Positions 15,927 through 22,636 of a DNA stretch of 22,810 bases are shown piece by piece (positions within the stretch are counted from its first letter, which is position 1; each line of letters begins with the position of its first letter). The notes below the pieces were generated by a model. The model was not told the DNA's origin, did no database searches, and was given only the letters and a program-made list of their open reading frames with translations. The translations under genes were made by a program, and so were the position numbers. This DNA is from an uncultured Acetatifactor sp. (lineage in GTDB: Bacteria; Bacillota; Clostridia; Lachnospirales; Lachnospiraceae): NCBI GenBank assembly GCA_948896875.1, contig CAQUWW010000041.1, forward strand, positions 1 to 22,810, read 5' to 3'.

Positions 15927-16074
15927 TTTCATTCCATCCGATAACATTTACAGCGTTCAAAAATTCATTTCCCACCTCTTTATTGGGAATATATACCTCT
16001 TTTCTCTCAAAATCATAAGCAAGATATCCGAGATGTACCAGCAATGTGAGGACATCGTCCGCGGTATGGAAGGC
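15927..16074 (-). pseudogene. C-terminal remnant of an AAA-ATPase/DUF1703 protein
   Basis: Reading the minus strand from 16074 gives FHTADDVLTLLVHLGYLAYD, then VYIPNKEVGNEFLNAV and GWNE. This closely resembles the C-terminal part of the large AAA-ATPase-like/DUF1703 (PD-(D/E)XK type) proteins common in gut clostridia. A TGA stands at the upstream edge (16075-16077) and the similarity ends near 15927, where the frame runs on into the ArsR gene. The rest of the ATPase gene is missing, so this is a deletion or insertion scar about 150 bases long. The family call is from memory of the motif. Confidence 0.65.
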
Positions 16075-16136
16075 TCAGGCACTCCCATAGCCGGATGCCT
16101 CCACCGCCCCATTGACCGCAACTATTACTGTACTTG

Positions 16137-16165
16137 AGTATACCATTCTCGAAAAGCCGTGTCAA
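16137..16165 (-). promoter_or_regulatory. Near-consensus promoter ahead of the remnant and ArsR gene
   Basis: The minus strand has TTGACA (16160-16165), 17 bases, TATACT (16137-16142). The -35 box contains the TGA stop of the ABC permease gene (16162-16164). The predicted transcript would have a leader of about 230 bases that includes the ATPase remnant before the ArsR start at 15897. Confidence 0.7.
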
Positions 16166-16947
16166 ACCAAATCCCTTTTCCCATATCCCCAGGATGCCAG
16201 TCCCAGAGCCAGAATCGTCACCGCTGCCCCAACGGCCCAGGAACCTTCAGGACTTTTTACTCCTGAAAAAATGTCCGCCCCGTTGCTGTAGGAAAAAGGA
16301 TTCATCACTTTCAGCTTCTCCAGCGCGGGGACTACTCTGGAGAACAGATCCAGCAGATAGAGAAGCACCGCCAGGCCGATGGCAGGTCCCAGAGGCTTCC
16401 TGCTGCGCAGCGCAGACAGCAGAAAGCAGACCGTACCGATTTCCAGACACATCAGGAATGCAGTTCCGTGATATCCTGCAAAATGTTCCAAATCCGGCAT
16501 ACTGCCCATCCAGGCAAATCCGGCCAGACTGAACACCACACAGATTCCATGGAAGACCACCAGCAGTGCAGTCATAGCGGCATACTTTTCTCCAATAATT
16601 CTCCCCCTTCCCAGCGGAAGCGCATTCAGGAATTCACAGGTATGTCCTTCTTCCTCCTTTGCCACCATTCCCGCCCCCAGCATGGCCGCAAACATGGCAC
16701 CTCCCAGGGAAATCAGGATGCAGATCTCCACGGCGTAATAGCCCTCCAGCGTGCCGATTCCCATCTTATCCATTCCCAGCGCCTCGGAAAATACTCCCAT
16801 GTTGGCAAATGCCTCTGACATCTCCCCCATGGATTCCGCCACACTGTCATACAGACACAGACACCCCAGACTCAGGCCGCCAACACAGAATGCCCAGATC
16901 AACAGCATTTTTACATTCATTTTACATTCCTGCCAGAATAAATACAT
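16162..16947 (-). CDS. ABC-2 type transporter permease
   Basis: The 261-residue protein has about six membrane segments (near 13-33, 70-95, 121-145, 160-180, 185-205 and 236-256). A conserved ABC-2 type stretch, GAGMVAKEEEGHTCEFLNALPLGR (within 91-114), lies after the second segment and is the probable ATPase contact. It is the membrane part of the transporter whose ATPase is encoded 29 bases upstream. AGAGGTGA four bases before the ATG supports the start. Substrate is unknown; relatives next to LytTR regulators often handle peptides or bacteriocin-like compounds. Its stop codon lies in the -35 box of the next promoter. Confidence 0.9.
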   Translation of the reverse strand: MYLFWQECKMNVKMLLIWAFCVGGLSLGCLCLYDSVAESMGEMSEAFANMGVFSEALGMDKMGIGTLEGYYAVEICILISLGGAMFAAMLGAGMVAKEEEGHTCEFLNALPLGRGRIIGEKYAAMTALLVVFHGICVVFSLAGFAWMGSMPDLEHFAGYHGTAFLMCLEIGTVCFLLSALRSRKPLGPAIGLAVLLYLLDLFSRVVPALEKLKVMNPFSYSNGADIFSGVKSPEGSWAVGAAVTILALGLASWGYGKRDLV

Positions 16948-16976
16948 GTACTCACCTCTTTCTAATCCACTCCGCC

Positions 16977-17909
16977 TCAGTCATAAAAATGCAGAAACAC
17001 TTCCTCCAGAGAAGGCTCCGCAATCAGTAAATCCCTGACTTCCACCCCTTCCAGCGCTTTCAACAGCCGCGCCATCTCCCCGCGATAAGAAAACGTAATC
17101 TCCTCCCCCCGCTGCGTCAGTTCCGCTGTTCCTTCCAGACGGGAGAGCCTCTCCCCCAGACTCTCCCAGGCTTCTTCCGGCACAATCACCTTTATTCTGC
17201 GCAGATTGGTCTTCGTCAGATTCTCCACGGATTCCACCTTTACCAGCTCTCCGTCCCGGATGATTCCCGCATGCCTGCAATATTGCTTCACTTCCTGCAA
17301 TACATGAGAGGAAAGAAAACAGGTGGCACCCTCTCTGTTGCGCTCCGTCAACAATTCAAAAAAGGCTTCCTGCATCAACGGATCCAACCCGGAAGTAGGT
17401 TCATCCATGATCACCAGATCCGGCTTATGCTGCAGGGCACAGACAATTCCCACCTTTTTCCGGTTTCCCAGAGACAGCTGTCCGATTTTCTTCTTCCCGT
17501 CCACCTCCAGCCTGTCACAAAGCCGTTTCGCTTCGTCTCCGCAGTCCAGTCCCCGCACCTTTGCCGCATATCGAATCACTTCATCCACTCTCATGGCAGG
17601 ATAGAAAAATGCCTCCGAAGGCATATAGCCCACCCGTTTTAAAATTTCAGTCTGCTCTCTCCCCACACTTTTCCCCAGCACATAAGCCTCGCCGGACGTG
17701 GGATGTATCATACCCAGCAGACAGCGGATGGAAGTGGACTTCCCGGCGCCATTGGGCCCCAGATAGCCGAAAATATCTCCCGCCTCCACAGTCAGATTCA
17801 CATTCCTGATACCTCTGTTTTTCCCGTAATTTTTCGTCAGATTTCTTGTCTCTATTGCAGATGCCATACCTTTTTCTTCCCTTTCCGCACGTCCTTTGAT
17901 TGCTTCCAT
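16977..17909 (-). CDS. ABC transporter ATP-binding protein
   Basis: The 310-residue ATPase energises the permease encoded next. It has Walker A GPNGAGKST (51-59), signature LSLGNRKK (145-152, a known LSGGQ variant in export-type ATPases), Walker B DLVIMDEPTSGLDP (164-177) and SSHVL (200-204). A C-terminal domain of about 90 residues follows, ending EPSLEEVFLHFYD as in many ABC-2 exporters. I chose the ATG at 17909 because AAAGGG stands seven bases ahead and it lies 16 bases after the previous stop; the ATG at 17867 (MASAIETRNLTKNYG) matches the family N-terminus better but has a poorly spaced site. Third gene of the LytTR cassette. Confidence 0.92.
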   Translation of the reverse strand: MEAIKGRAEREEKGMASAIETRNLTKNYGKNRGIRNVNLTVEAGDIFGYLGPNGAGKSTSIRCLLGMIHPTSGEAYVLGKSVGREQTEILKRVGYMPSEAFFYPAMRVDEVIRYAAKVRGLDCGDEAKRLCDRLEVDGKKKIGQLSLGNRKKVGIVCALQHKPDLVIMDEPTSGLDPLMQEAFFELLTERNREGATCFLSSHVLQEVKQYCRHAGIIRDGELVKVESVENLTKTNLRRIKVIVPEEAWESLGERLSRLEGTAELTQRGEEITFSYRGEMARLLKALEGVEVRDLLIAEPSLEEVFLHFYD

Positions 17910-17925
17910 TTCCCTGCCCTTTACA

Positions 17926-18597
17926 CTACCTGCGCTTATTTGCTTTCCCACAGGCCCCCCTGGAACCGGCTTCCTCCCCGCAGGCGCCTTTCTGATAGGC
18001 CTGCAGCATAGCGTTCAGCTGCTTCGTGTCCACATATCGCTTTGCCTTGTTGGCCAGAAAAGCACATGCATACGCCGCCACACAGAAAAAAACAAATATT
18101 CCTGTGGCTATTATTTCCCTGTCAAACCACCCGAACAGATAACTGATTATTGTGTACAGCGCCGCACAAAGCGCCGACAGCCCCAGTTCCTTTCCTCGAA
18201 GATGTTCTGCCTCGTCAAAATTATCCAAAACCAGTACCTGCAGATACCCCATTCCATAAGTGGCCAAAATCATCTCAGCCATATGCAGCAGACTGGCCGT
18301 ATAAATCCCCTGCAATACTCGATACACCGCGTAATAAAACAGAAAGATAAAAAAGTAAATGCAGGCTTTGTATTCCACGGCCACTTCCGTTCCCAGCCAT
18401 TGAAGCCACTGTTCCTTTCTTCTGTCGAGACGATTTTCTTTGGATTCCCCATCCTCTCTTTTCACGTGCTTTCCCACATTTTTTTCTCTCTGGTTCTTCT
18501 GCATATCCTTCTCTATTTCTTCCTGTACCCTTCCATTGCCTTTCCAGTCTTTTATTTCCGCAGATACTTCTCTCCATCCCGCTCTGTGTCCTCTCAT
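17926..18597 (-). CDS. DUF3021-like membrane protein with charged N-terminal extension
   Basis: A 223-residue protein with four membrane segments (about 78-98, 103-124, 139-158, 162-182). The size, topology and position right after a LytTR gene match DUF3021 proteins, which are paired with LytTR regulators and probably control them. Unusually, about 65 residues of highly charged sequence (Lys, Arg, Glu, Asp; for example QEEIEKDMQKNQREKNVGKH) precede the membrane part. The start ATG overlaps the LytTR stop (ATGA) and has AGGAG seven bases ahead, so the extension is probably translated. The ABC ATPase follows after 16 bases. The DUF3021 assignment rests on context and topology more than on motifs. 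Confidence 0.75.
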   Translation of the reverse strand: MRGHRAGWREVSAEIKDWKGNGRVQEEIEKDMQKNQREKNVGKHVKREDGESKENRLDRRKEQWLQWLGTEVAVEYKACIYFFIFLFYYAVYRVLQGIYTASLLHMAEMILATYGMGYLQVLVLDNFDEAEHLRGKELGLSALCAALYTIISYLFGWFDREIIATGIFVFFCVAAYACAFLANKAKRYVDTKQLNAMLQAYQKGACGEEAGSRGACGKANKRR

Positions 18598-19046
18598 GCT
18601 CCGGCTCCTCTCCTGAGCTGTCTGCGCAGCTCTCCCGCATATCTCCTGGAAATGACGATCTGTTCTCCGTTCCTGAGAGATGCCAGAATCCGCCCTTCTG
18701 ACTGACTTTTCAGCCACTCTACCTGATACAGATTCACCGCCATGGTTCTGGCGCAGCGAACAATTCCCCGTTGCGCATATTCTTCCAAAATTGCCTCCAG
18801 ATTTTCTCTGAGCCGGTAAACATCTGTCTCCAGATAAGCGTACAGATGACCGTCAACACTCTCAAAATAGTAAACTTCCTCCGGCGTAAAATAATACCGC
18901 TGTTCCCCTTCCTCTTTCACACCAGCCAATCTGTCGTCTGTGCCGGAGAACAGCTTCATCACATGGGATATCTCCCGGGTCATTTCCCGGTATCTGATCA
19001 GGATTTCTTCCTCTCCCGTGTCTATTTTCTGCAGTGTTATCTTCAT
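18594..19046 (-). CDS. LytTR-family transcriptional regulator without receiver domain
   Basis: The 150-residue protein consists of a short N-terminal segment and a LytTR DNA-binding domain (about 48-145), with YYFTPEEVYYFESVDGH (51-67), RLRENLEAILEEY (78-90), VRCARTMAVNLYQVEWL (96-112) and a late VISRRYAGELRRQL. There is no phospho-receiver domain, so it probably responds through its partner membrane protein. It is the first gene of the LytTR, DUF3021, ATPase, permease cassette. AAAGGG eight bases ahead supports the ATG at 19046. A promoter at 19189-19216 and about 135 bases of structured leader lie upstream; autoregulation is likely for this class. Confidence 0.9.
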   Translation of the reverse strand: MKITLQKIDTGEEEILIRYREMTREISHVMKLFSGTDDRLAGVKEEGEQRYYFTPEEVYYFESVDGHLYAYLETDVYRLRENLEAILEEYAQRGIVRCARTMAVNLYQVEWLKSQSEGRILASLRNGEQIVISRRYAGELRRQLRRGAGA

Positions 19047-19112
19047 GCTCTGTGCCCTTTTCTACGGATACTGATGGCCATCCGGCCGTTTCATGCCTTG
19101 AATAGCCCTTTG

Positions 19113-19168
19113 ATTATAGGGTTCGCGAAGCGGTTCCTATAATAGAATCCAAAACAGGATTCTATTAT
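19113..19168 (-). promoter_or_regulatory. Overlapping inverted repeats in the LytTR leader
   Basis: A perfect 12-bp inverted repeat (19139-19150 with 19157-19168, ATAATAGAATCC and its complement, 6-base loop) overlaps by five bases a second 8-bp inverted repeat (19113-19120 ATTATAGG with 19136-19143 CCTATAAT). As RNA the two hairpins exclude each other. A further ATTCTATAATAAGG at 19173-19186 repeats the motif. Either a riboregulator or a cluster of protein sites is possible; no T-rich terminator follows. Confidence 0.65.
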
Positions 19169-19188
19169 CCAAATTCTATAATAAGGTC

Positions 19189-19216
19189 ATTATATCATGT
19201 ACCCCGAATTTCACAA
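19189..19216 (-). promoter_or_regulatory. Promoter of the LytTR-ABC cassette
   Basis: Minus strand: TTGTGA (19211-19216), 16 bases, TATAAT (19189-19194), with TGA just before the -10 forming an extended -10. A GC-rich GGCCCC/GGGGCC inverted repeat (19221-19226 with 19244-19249) sits immediately upstream of the -35 box. Confidence 0.65.
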
Positions 19217-19280
19217 TAAGGGCCCCGCCGGAATACCATTTGGGGGGCCTGAAATGCATCGGAATCGGAAATCTTTCAAA

Positions 19281-19313
19281 ACAAAAAGAACAGCCTGCGC
19301 AATTATTTTGCGC
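19281..19313 (-). terminator. Weak terminator at the end of the TrmH gene
   Basis: GCGCAA (19297-19302) pairs with TTGCGC (19308-19313) with a five-base loop, spanning the stop codon. On the minus strand TTCTTTTTG follows after about six bases. The gap before the T run makes this a moderate call. Confidence 0.4.
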
Positions 19314-20124
19314 TCCTTTGTCTGGTAACTTCATACATCAGTATCGAAGCGGCGCAGCTTACATTAAAGGATGTGGCATAAGATTTTTCAGACATGGGAA
19401 TTGTACAGAGCAGGTCACAATATTCCTTAAAGGCTCTGTTCAGGCCCATCGTCTCATTCCCCATCATCAGCATAAGAGGAATCGTCAAATTAGCAGTACA
19501 GATTGGCTTTTCATCGTGTGCCGTAGTCCCTATTGTGGTAAAACTGGGATACCTTTTTTTCAGTCGATCTATATACTCAAATAACACTTTGTTGTCAGAA
19601 ATTCTGATAACAGGCAGATTAAAAAATGACCCCATCGCCGAGACCACCACGTCCGGGTCATACAGATCTACCGCATGGCCGGTAATGACAAGCATATCCG
19701 CTCCCAGTGCATCACAGGAACGGATCATAGTGCCAAGATTCCCCTTGTTGGATGGCCGGTCAAATAAAACCAGAAAGGGATTCCCGGAAAGCCTGACCTG
19801 ATCCAAACTGTCCTCCCGCATCTCAATGATCGCCATCAGTTCCGAAGTATCCTCTTTTCCGCTCAGCTCCTTCATCAGTTCGGGAGTCAGACAATAATTT
19901 AAATCCGTACTTACTTTATTTATCATCTCTTCCGCCCAGCCTGAAAGATTGCTTTTATCATAAAGAAAGGATTTGATTTTCCAGTGATTCTTTACAGCCT
20001 CATTCAGACTTCGGACGCCTTCCACCAGAAACTCATTGTACTTATAGCGTTTATTTCGGTTTGTTTTCAGCACCTCGAATTTCTGAAAGTAGTTGTTTTT
20101 ATTGAATACTTTTGTTTCCTTCAT
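19303..20124 (-). CDS. TrmH/SpoU-family RNA 2'-O-methyltransferase
   Basis: The 273-residue SPOUT methyltransferase should transfer a methyl group from S-adenosylmethionine to a ribose of rRNA or tRNA. The N-terminal 100 residues form a substrate-binding domain (KYNEFLVEGVRSL). The catalytic knot has motif 1 NKGNLGTMIRSCDALG (126-141, Asn and Arg conserved), motif 2 LMMGNETMGLN (219-229) and motif 3 IPMSEKSYATSFNVSCAASI (242-261). In motif 3 the usual Ser-Leu-Asn reads Ser-Phe-Asn. The RNA target cannot be told from sequence. It is a single gene with its own strong promoter and the ribosome site GGAAGGAAAAGG. Confidence 0.93.
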   Translation of the reverse strand: MKETKVFNKNNYFQKFEVLKTNRNKRYKYNEFLVEGVRSLNEAVKNHWKIKSFLYDKSNLSGWAEEMINKVSTDLNYCLTPELMKELSGKEDTSELMAIIEMREDSLDQVRLSGNPFLVLFDRPSNKGNLGTMIRSCDALGADMLVITGHAVDLYDPDVVVSAMGSFFNLPVIRISDNKVLFEYIDRLKKRYPSFTTIGTTAHDEKPICTANLTIPLMLMMGNETMGLNRAFKEYCDLLCTIPMSEKSYATSFNVSCAASILMYEVTRQRSAK

Positions 20125-20185
20125 TTTCCTTTTCCTTCCTGACAGCGCTTACATGATCTGGATTTACTACTGTTTTCTCGTAAAA

Positions 20186-20214
20186 ATTTTATCATAGGTC
20201 TGGAAGTTTATCAA
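20186..20214 (-). promoter_or_regulatory. Promoter of the TrmH gene
   Basis: Minus strand TTGATA (20209-20214), 17 bases, TAAAAT (20186-20191), about 60 bases ahead of the ATG at 20124. Confidence 0.7.
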
Positions 20215-20316
20215 TATTTACGTTTTTCCCATTTGAGGAACAGAACCCATCTGTTGCCAGCTGGTCCATCGATACAATAAACGGGGATTTGCAGGATTAT
20301 GGGCTTGATAATTTCC

Positions 20317-20347
20317 TTGACGTAGTATATACTAAATATATACTAAA
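20317..20347 (+). promoter_or_regulatory. Promoter and operator of the toxin-antitoxin pair
   Basis: TTGACG (20317-20322), 16 bases, TATACT (20339-20344). The spacer begins with a perfect 12-bp palindrome TAGTATATACTA (20323-20334), and TATATACTAAA occurs twice in tandem (20326-20336 and 20337-20347). The layout suits autorepression by the antitoxin or the complex. Confidence 0.7.
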
Positions 20348-20363
20348 TTATAAGGAGCTTTTT

Positions 20364-20606
20364 ATGCAGGCACAGGTAAAAAAATGGGGTAATAGTCAGG
20401 GAATAAGACTGCCAAAGGAAATATTAAAAAGTGCAGGAATTGCATTAAATGAGGTTTTGGATGTTACGACATCAAATGGTGTAATAACTTTAGGTAAACC
20501 ATTTCGCCATAAAACATTGGAAGAAAGAGCTGCGGAATTTAGTGGAAGCTTAATGCTTGACGGCGAATATGATTGGGGAGAGCCTGTCGGAAGAGAGGTC
20601 TGGTAA
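20364..20606 (+). CDS. MazE/AbrB-type antitoxin
   Basis: An 80-residue protein with an AbrB/MazE swapped-hairpin DNA-binding domain: VKKWGNSQGIRLPKEIL (5-21), then LDVTTSNGVITLGKP. The acidic, aromatic tail YDWGEPVGREVW is typical of MazE antitoxins and should bind the toxin. TAAGGAG six bases ahead fixes the start; the frame is open upstream but contains the promoter. Its stop overlaps the toxin start (TAATG). G+C is near one third, well below the flanking genes, pointing to recent transfer. Confidence 0.9.
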   Translation: MQAQVKKWGNSQGIRLPKEILKSAGIALNEVLDVTTSNGVITLGKPFRHKTLEERAAEFSGSLMLDGEYDWGEPVGREVW

Positions 20607-20908
20607 TGGAGCATTTACATCAGGGAGATATTCTGAAAATCGAAAAAATCAAACATCTGGTATTAGTTGTAAGTAAAGATTTTTTTAATACCAGCGGTGA
20701 AATAATTGTATGCCCTATTATTAATAATTCTAAACCAGGGCCTCTTCACATATGGATGTCTACAGAAAACACAGAAGGATATATACACTGTGAAAAACTT
20801 GCATTGCTAGATTTAACGATTCGTGGGTATAAAAAGGCAGACAGACTGCCAGTTTCTCAAATGATAAATGTGTCTGATGCTATTCAAAGTATTTTTGAAT
20901 ATGTTTGA
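20606..20908 (+). CDS. MazF/PemK-like endoribonuclease toxin
   Basis: A 100-residue protein with the MazF/PemK layout: HQGDILKIEKIKHLVLVVSKDFFN (5-28) corresponds to the GDI...ALVVSND strand region, IIVCPIINNSK to the VIVCPIT strand, and LALLDLTIRGYKKADRLPVSQM to the LRSLD...GRL segment. Family members cut mRNA at short motifs. The loop that usually has RP in MazF (GSEQxGxRPALV) is short here and reads KIKHLV, so activity is not certain. The start overlaps the antitoxin stop by one base and AGAGAGG stands seven bases ahead. Very AT-rich like its partner. Confidence 0.85.
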   Translation: MEHLHQGDILKIEKIKHLVLVVSKDFFNTSGEIIVCPIINNSKPGPLHIWMSTENTEGYIHCEKLALLDLTIRGYKKADRLPVSQMINVSDAIQSIFEYV

Positions 20909-20939
20909 TGCACAAACAAATTGTAATTGTTCACATTTT

Positions 20940-20962
20940 CAGGGGGTAAAATCCACCCCCTG
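20940..20962. other. Perfect hairpin between convergent genes
   Basis: CAGGGGGT (20940-20947) and ACCCCCTG (20955-20962) form an 8-bp GC-rich stem with a seven-base loop. There is no T run on either strand after the stem, so it is a barrier or weak terminator between the toxin gene and the convergent membrane-protein gene. Confidence 0.6.
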
Positions 20963-20982
20963 ACCACAAGGCAGAAAACTCA

Positions 20983-21321
20983 TCAAATCAGCAGCATCCC
21001 GGCCACCACCAGAACGATGGTACCGGCGGCCAGAAATGCAAGCCCCACACCGGCAATCTTTTTCCTGCGCTCTATCTCGCTGCGTGAAGCCTCCGGCATA
21101 TCCAGAATGGGATACTTCCGCCGGCAGATCAGATACATAAGCAACCCGCTGGAATTGTTGCCGCCCATAACCAGAAAGCCCAGCAGTTTCGGATGTTTCA
21201 TCCCTCTTGCGGCTGCGTCCAGCACAGTCATTCGATAAAGTTGATATACACAGGCCGCCGCACCTGTCAGCAGAAAGGCAACTCCCACAATCCCCACTGC
21301 CATGTTCATCTTCGTATTCAT
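20983..21321 (-). CDS. Small membrane protein, function unknown
   Basis: A 112-residue protein with three hydrophobic segments (about 8-28, 45-65 and 88-111). The middle region GGNNSSGLLMYLICRRKYP followed by the charged ASRSEIERRKK is probably a conserved family signature, but I do not recognise the family. It starts 45 bases after the XRE-type regulator gene and has an ideal AGGAGGTG site five bases before the ATG, so both are probably one operon. A role as membrane partner of that regulator is an inference from position only. Confidence 0.8.
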   Translation of the reverse strand: MNTKMNMAVGIVGVAFLLTGAAACVYQLYRMTVLDAAARGMKHPKLLGFLVMGGNNSSGLLMYLICRRKYPILDMPEASRSEIERRKKIAGVGLAFLAAGTIVLVVAGMLLI

Positions 21322-21366
21322 ATTTGCACCTCCTGTAATCTGTTAAACTCCAAACTCATTTCCGAC

Positions 21367-21774
21367 TCAGACCCTCTTTATAATCTGATAAAACAATGCC
21401 GCCGAACTGATAATCGCAGTACAGAATGTTGCGGCCAGAAAGTATACATTCTCCGGCAGGAATACATTCAGGGATATCAGCAGGGCAATGACTAAAATGT
21501 TCAAAAGAATTGCCCCCATCAGTTTCTGATTGCTCCTGACCACATTCGTGCTCTCTTCCAGATGCTTCATCATATTGTCATCTCCTTTCAGTAAGACATC
21601 CAGACTGACGCCATACAGTTCGCTCAACCGCAGTACGCTGACAATATCCGGATAGGATTTCTCTGTCTCCCAGTTGGAAATGGTCTGCCGTGATACCTGG
21701 ATTTCACCGGCCACCTGTTCCTGGGTCTTTCCCGAACTGATACGCGCCTCCTTCAGCTTTTTTCCGATTTCCAT
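21367..21774 (-). CDS. XRE-family regulator with two C-terminal membrane segments
   Basis: The 135-residue protein begins with a Cro/C1-type helix-turn-helix (about 6-60): LKEARISSGKTQEQVAGEIQ, VSRQTISNWETEKSYPD, LSELYGVSLDVLLKGD. After a short linker it has two hydrophobic segments (about 85-105 and 110-132), so it is probably a membrane-tethered regulator. The ATG at 21774 precedes the conserved N-terminus and has AAAGGAG 11 bases ahead; the open frame upstream to 21822 is not needed. It is the first gene of an operon with the small membrane protein. An inverted repeat over its promoter suggests self-control. Confidence 0.9.
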   Translation of the reverse strand: MEIGKKLKEARISSGKTQEQVAGEIQVSRQTISNWETEKSYPDIVSVLRLSELYGVSLDVLLKGDDNMMKHLEESTNVVRSNQKLMGAILLNILVIALLISLNVFLPENVYFLAATFCTAIISSAALFYQIIKRV

Positions 21775-21799
21775 ATCACTTGTTTCTCCTTTCGCGGTT

Positions 21800-21846
21800 A
21801 TCATGGCATATTCCCACTTCATTGTCTACCAAATTTCTTCGACAAT
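21800..21846 (-). promoter_or_regulatory. Promoter and inverted repeat of the XRE operon
   Basis: Minus strand TAGACA (21823-21828), 17 bases, CATGAT (21800-21805). Inverted arms ATTGTC (21821-21826) and GACAAT (21841-21846) overlap the -35 box, a possible operator for the XRE protein. Both hexamers are imperfect. Confidence 0.4.
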
Positions 21847-22054
21847 CAGGGAAAAACGCTGTCAAAATTCTTTTGCAGGCCGATTTTTGCATATCAGGCA
21901 CAAGGCAGTATGTAATCCGGACAAAAACAATCGAGTAGGGGAAGAAGTAAATAGAATGGATTGGTGAAAAAAGAATTTATAATAGTCTAAATTACGATTT
22001 TATAAGCCGATTTTAACATATAATAACAGGGAAGAAAGACGCCGTACAACTGCT

Positions 22055-22510
22055 CTATATCGCTCTTTCCAAAGAATATACCTGAACCGTAACCGATTCA
22101 TTTCCCGGCATTTTTCCTTCTTCCATTCCCTTGAGTCTGAAACCGAGACTTTCATACAGCCTTAATGCCGGAAGATTGCCTTTCAGCGCTTCCACATATC
22201 TGATTCCGGGATACATTTTTATGGCATATTCAGAAAGAAGGCGCCCGACTCCACAGCGCATTTTTTCAGGGGCAACATAAAGCCACCCAAGCTCGTCCTC
22301 CGTACAGGCCGTGAAGCCGATTACAGCTCCCTCTTCTTCCGCTACGAAAATGCCCGGATACTCAAATAAGCCCTCCCGCTCGGCGGCAACTTCTAAGGGA
22401 AGAAAAGCATGCTCCAAACCGGCAAGCTTCAATTCCTGTATTCGGGCACTGTCATGAATACGGCTGATAGATGCCCAGTCCGTATCCTGATACTTTCTAA
22501 TCCTTATCAT
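22055..22510 (-). CDS. GNAT-family N-acetyltransferase
   Basis: The 151-residue protein has the GNAT acetyl-CoA fold: N-terminal IRIRKYQDTDWASISRIHD, beta strand GIFVAEEEGAVIGFTAC (53-69), motif A LGWLYVAPEKMRCGVGRLL (74-92, the pyrophosphate-binding R-x-x-G-x-G as RCGVGR) and motif B GNLPALRLYESLGFRLKG. The acceptor (small molecule or protein) is unknown. GGGAG six bases ahead supports the ATG at 22510. It follows the oxidoreductase gene by 126 bases with no clear terminator, so co-transcription is possible. Confidence 0.92.
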   Translation of the reverse strand: MIRIRKYQDTDWASISRIHDSARIQELKLAGLEHAFLPLEVAAEREGLFEYPGIFVAEEEGAVIGFTACTEDELGWLYVAPEKMRCGVGRLLSEYAIKMYPGIRYVEALKGNLPALRLYESLGFRLKGMEEGKMPGNESVTVQVYSLERAI

Positions 22511-22636
22511 AGTATTCTCCCGGCGGACCTTGCAACGGCTGTCCGCTTCCTTTCCTCTCGTATTCTCCCCCGATGAGGGATTCCAAACTGCAAAATTCCC
22601 CGGCAGAGCCGCAGCCCGGAGAAAAAGTGGGATGCG

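Noticed and set aside
17910..17951. Longer start of the ABC ATPase at 17951
   Set aside because: It overlaps the end of the DUF3021-like gene without a suitable ribosome site, while the ATG at 17909 has AAAGGG at proper distance.
18598..18717. Longer start of the DUF3021-like protein
   Set aside because: These codons lie inside the LytTR gene in another frame; the ATGA overlap start at 18597 is better supported.
21847..22054. Possible small gene or RNA in the AT-rich gap
   Set aside because: No frame longer than a few codons with a ribosome site, and no clear stem or paired promoter boxes with proper spacing.
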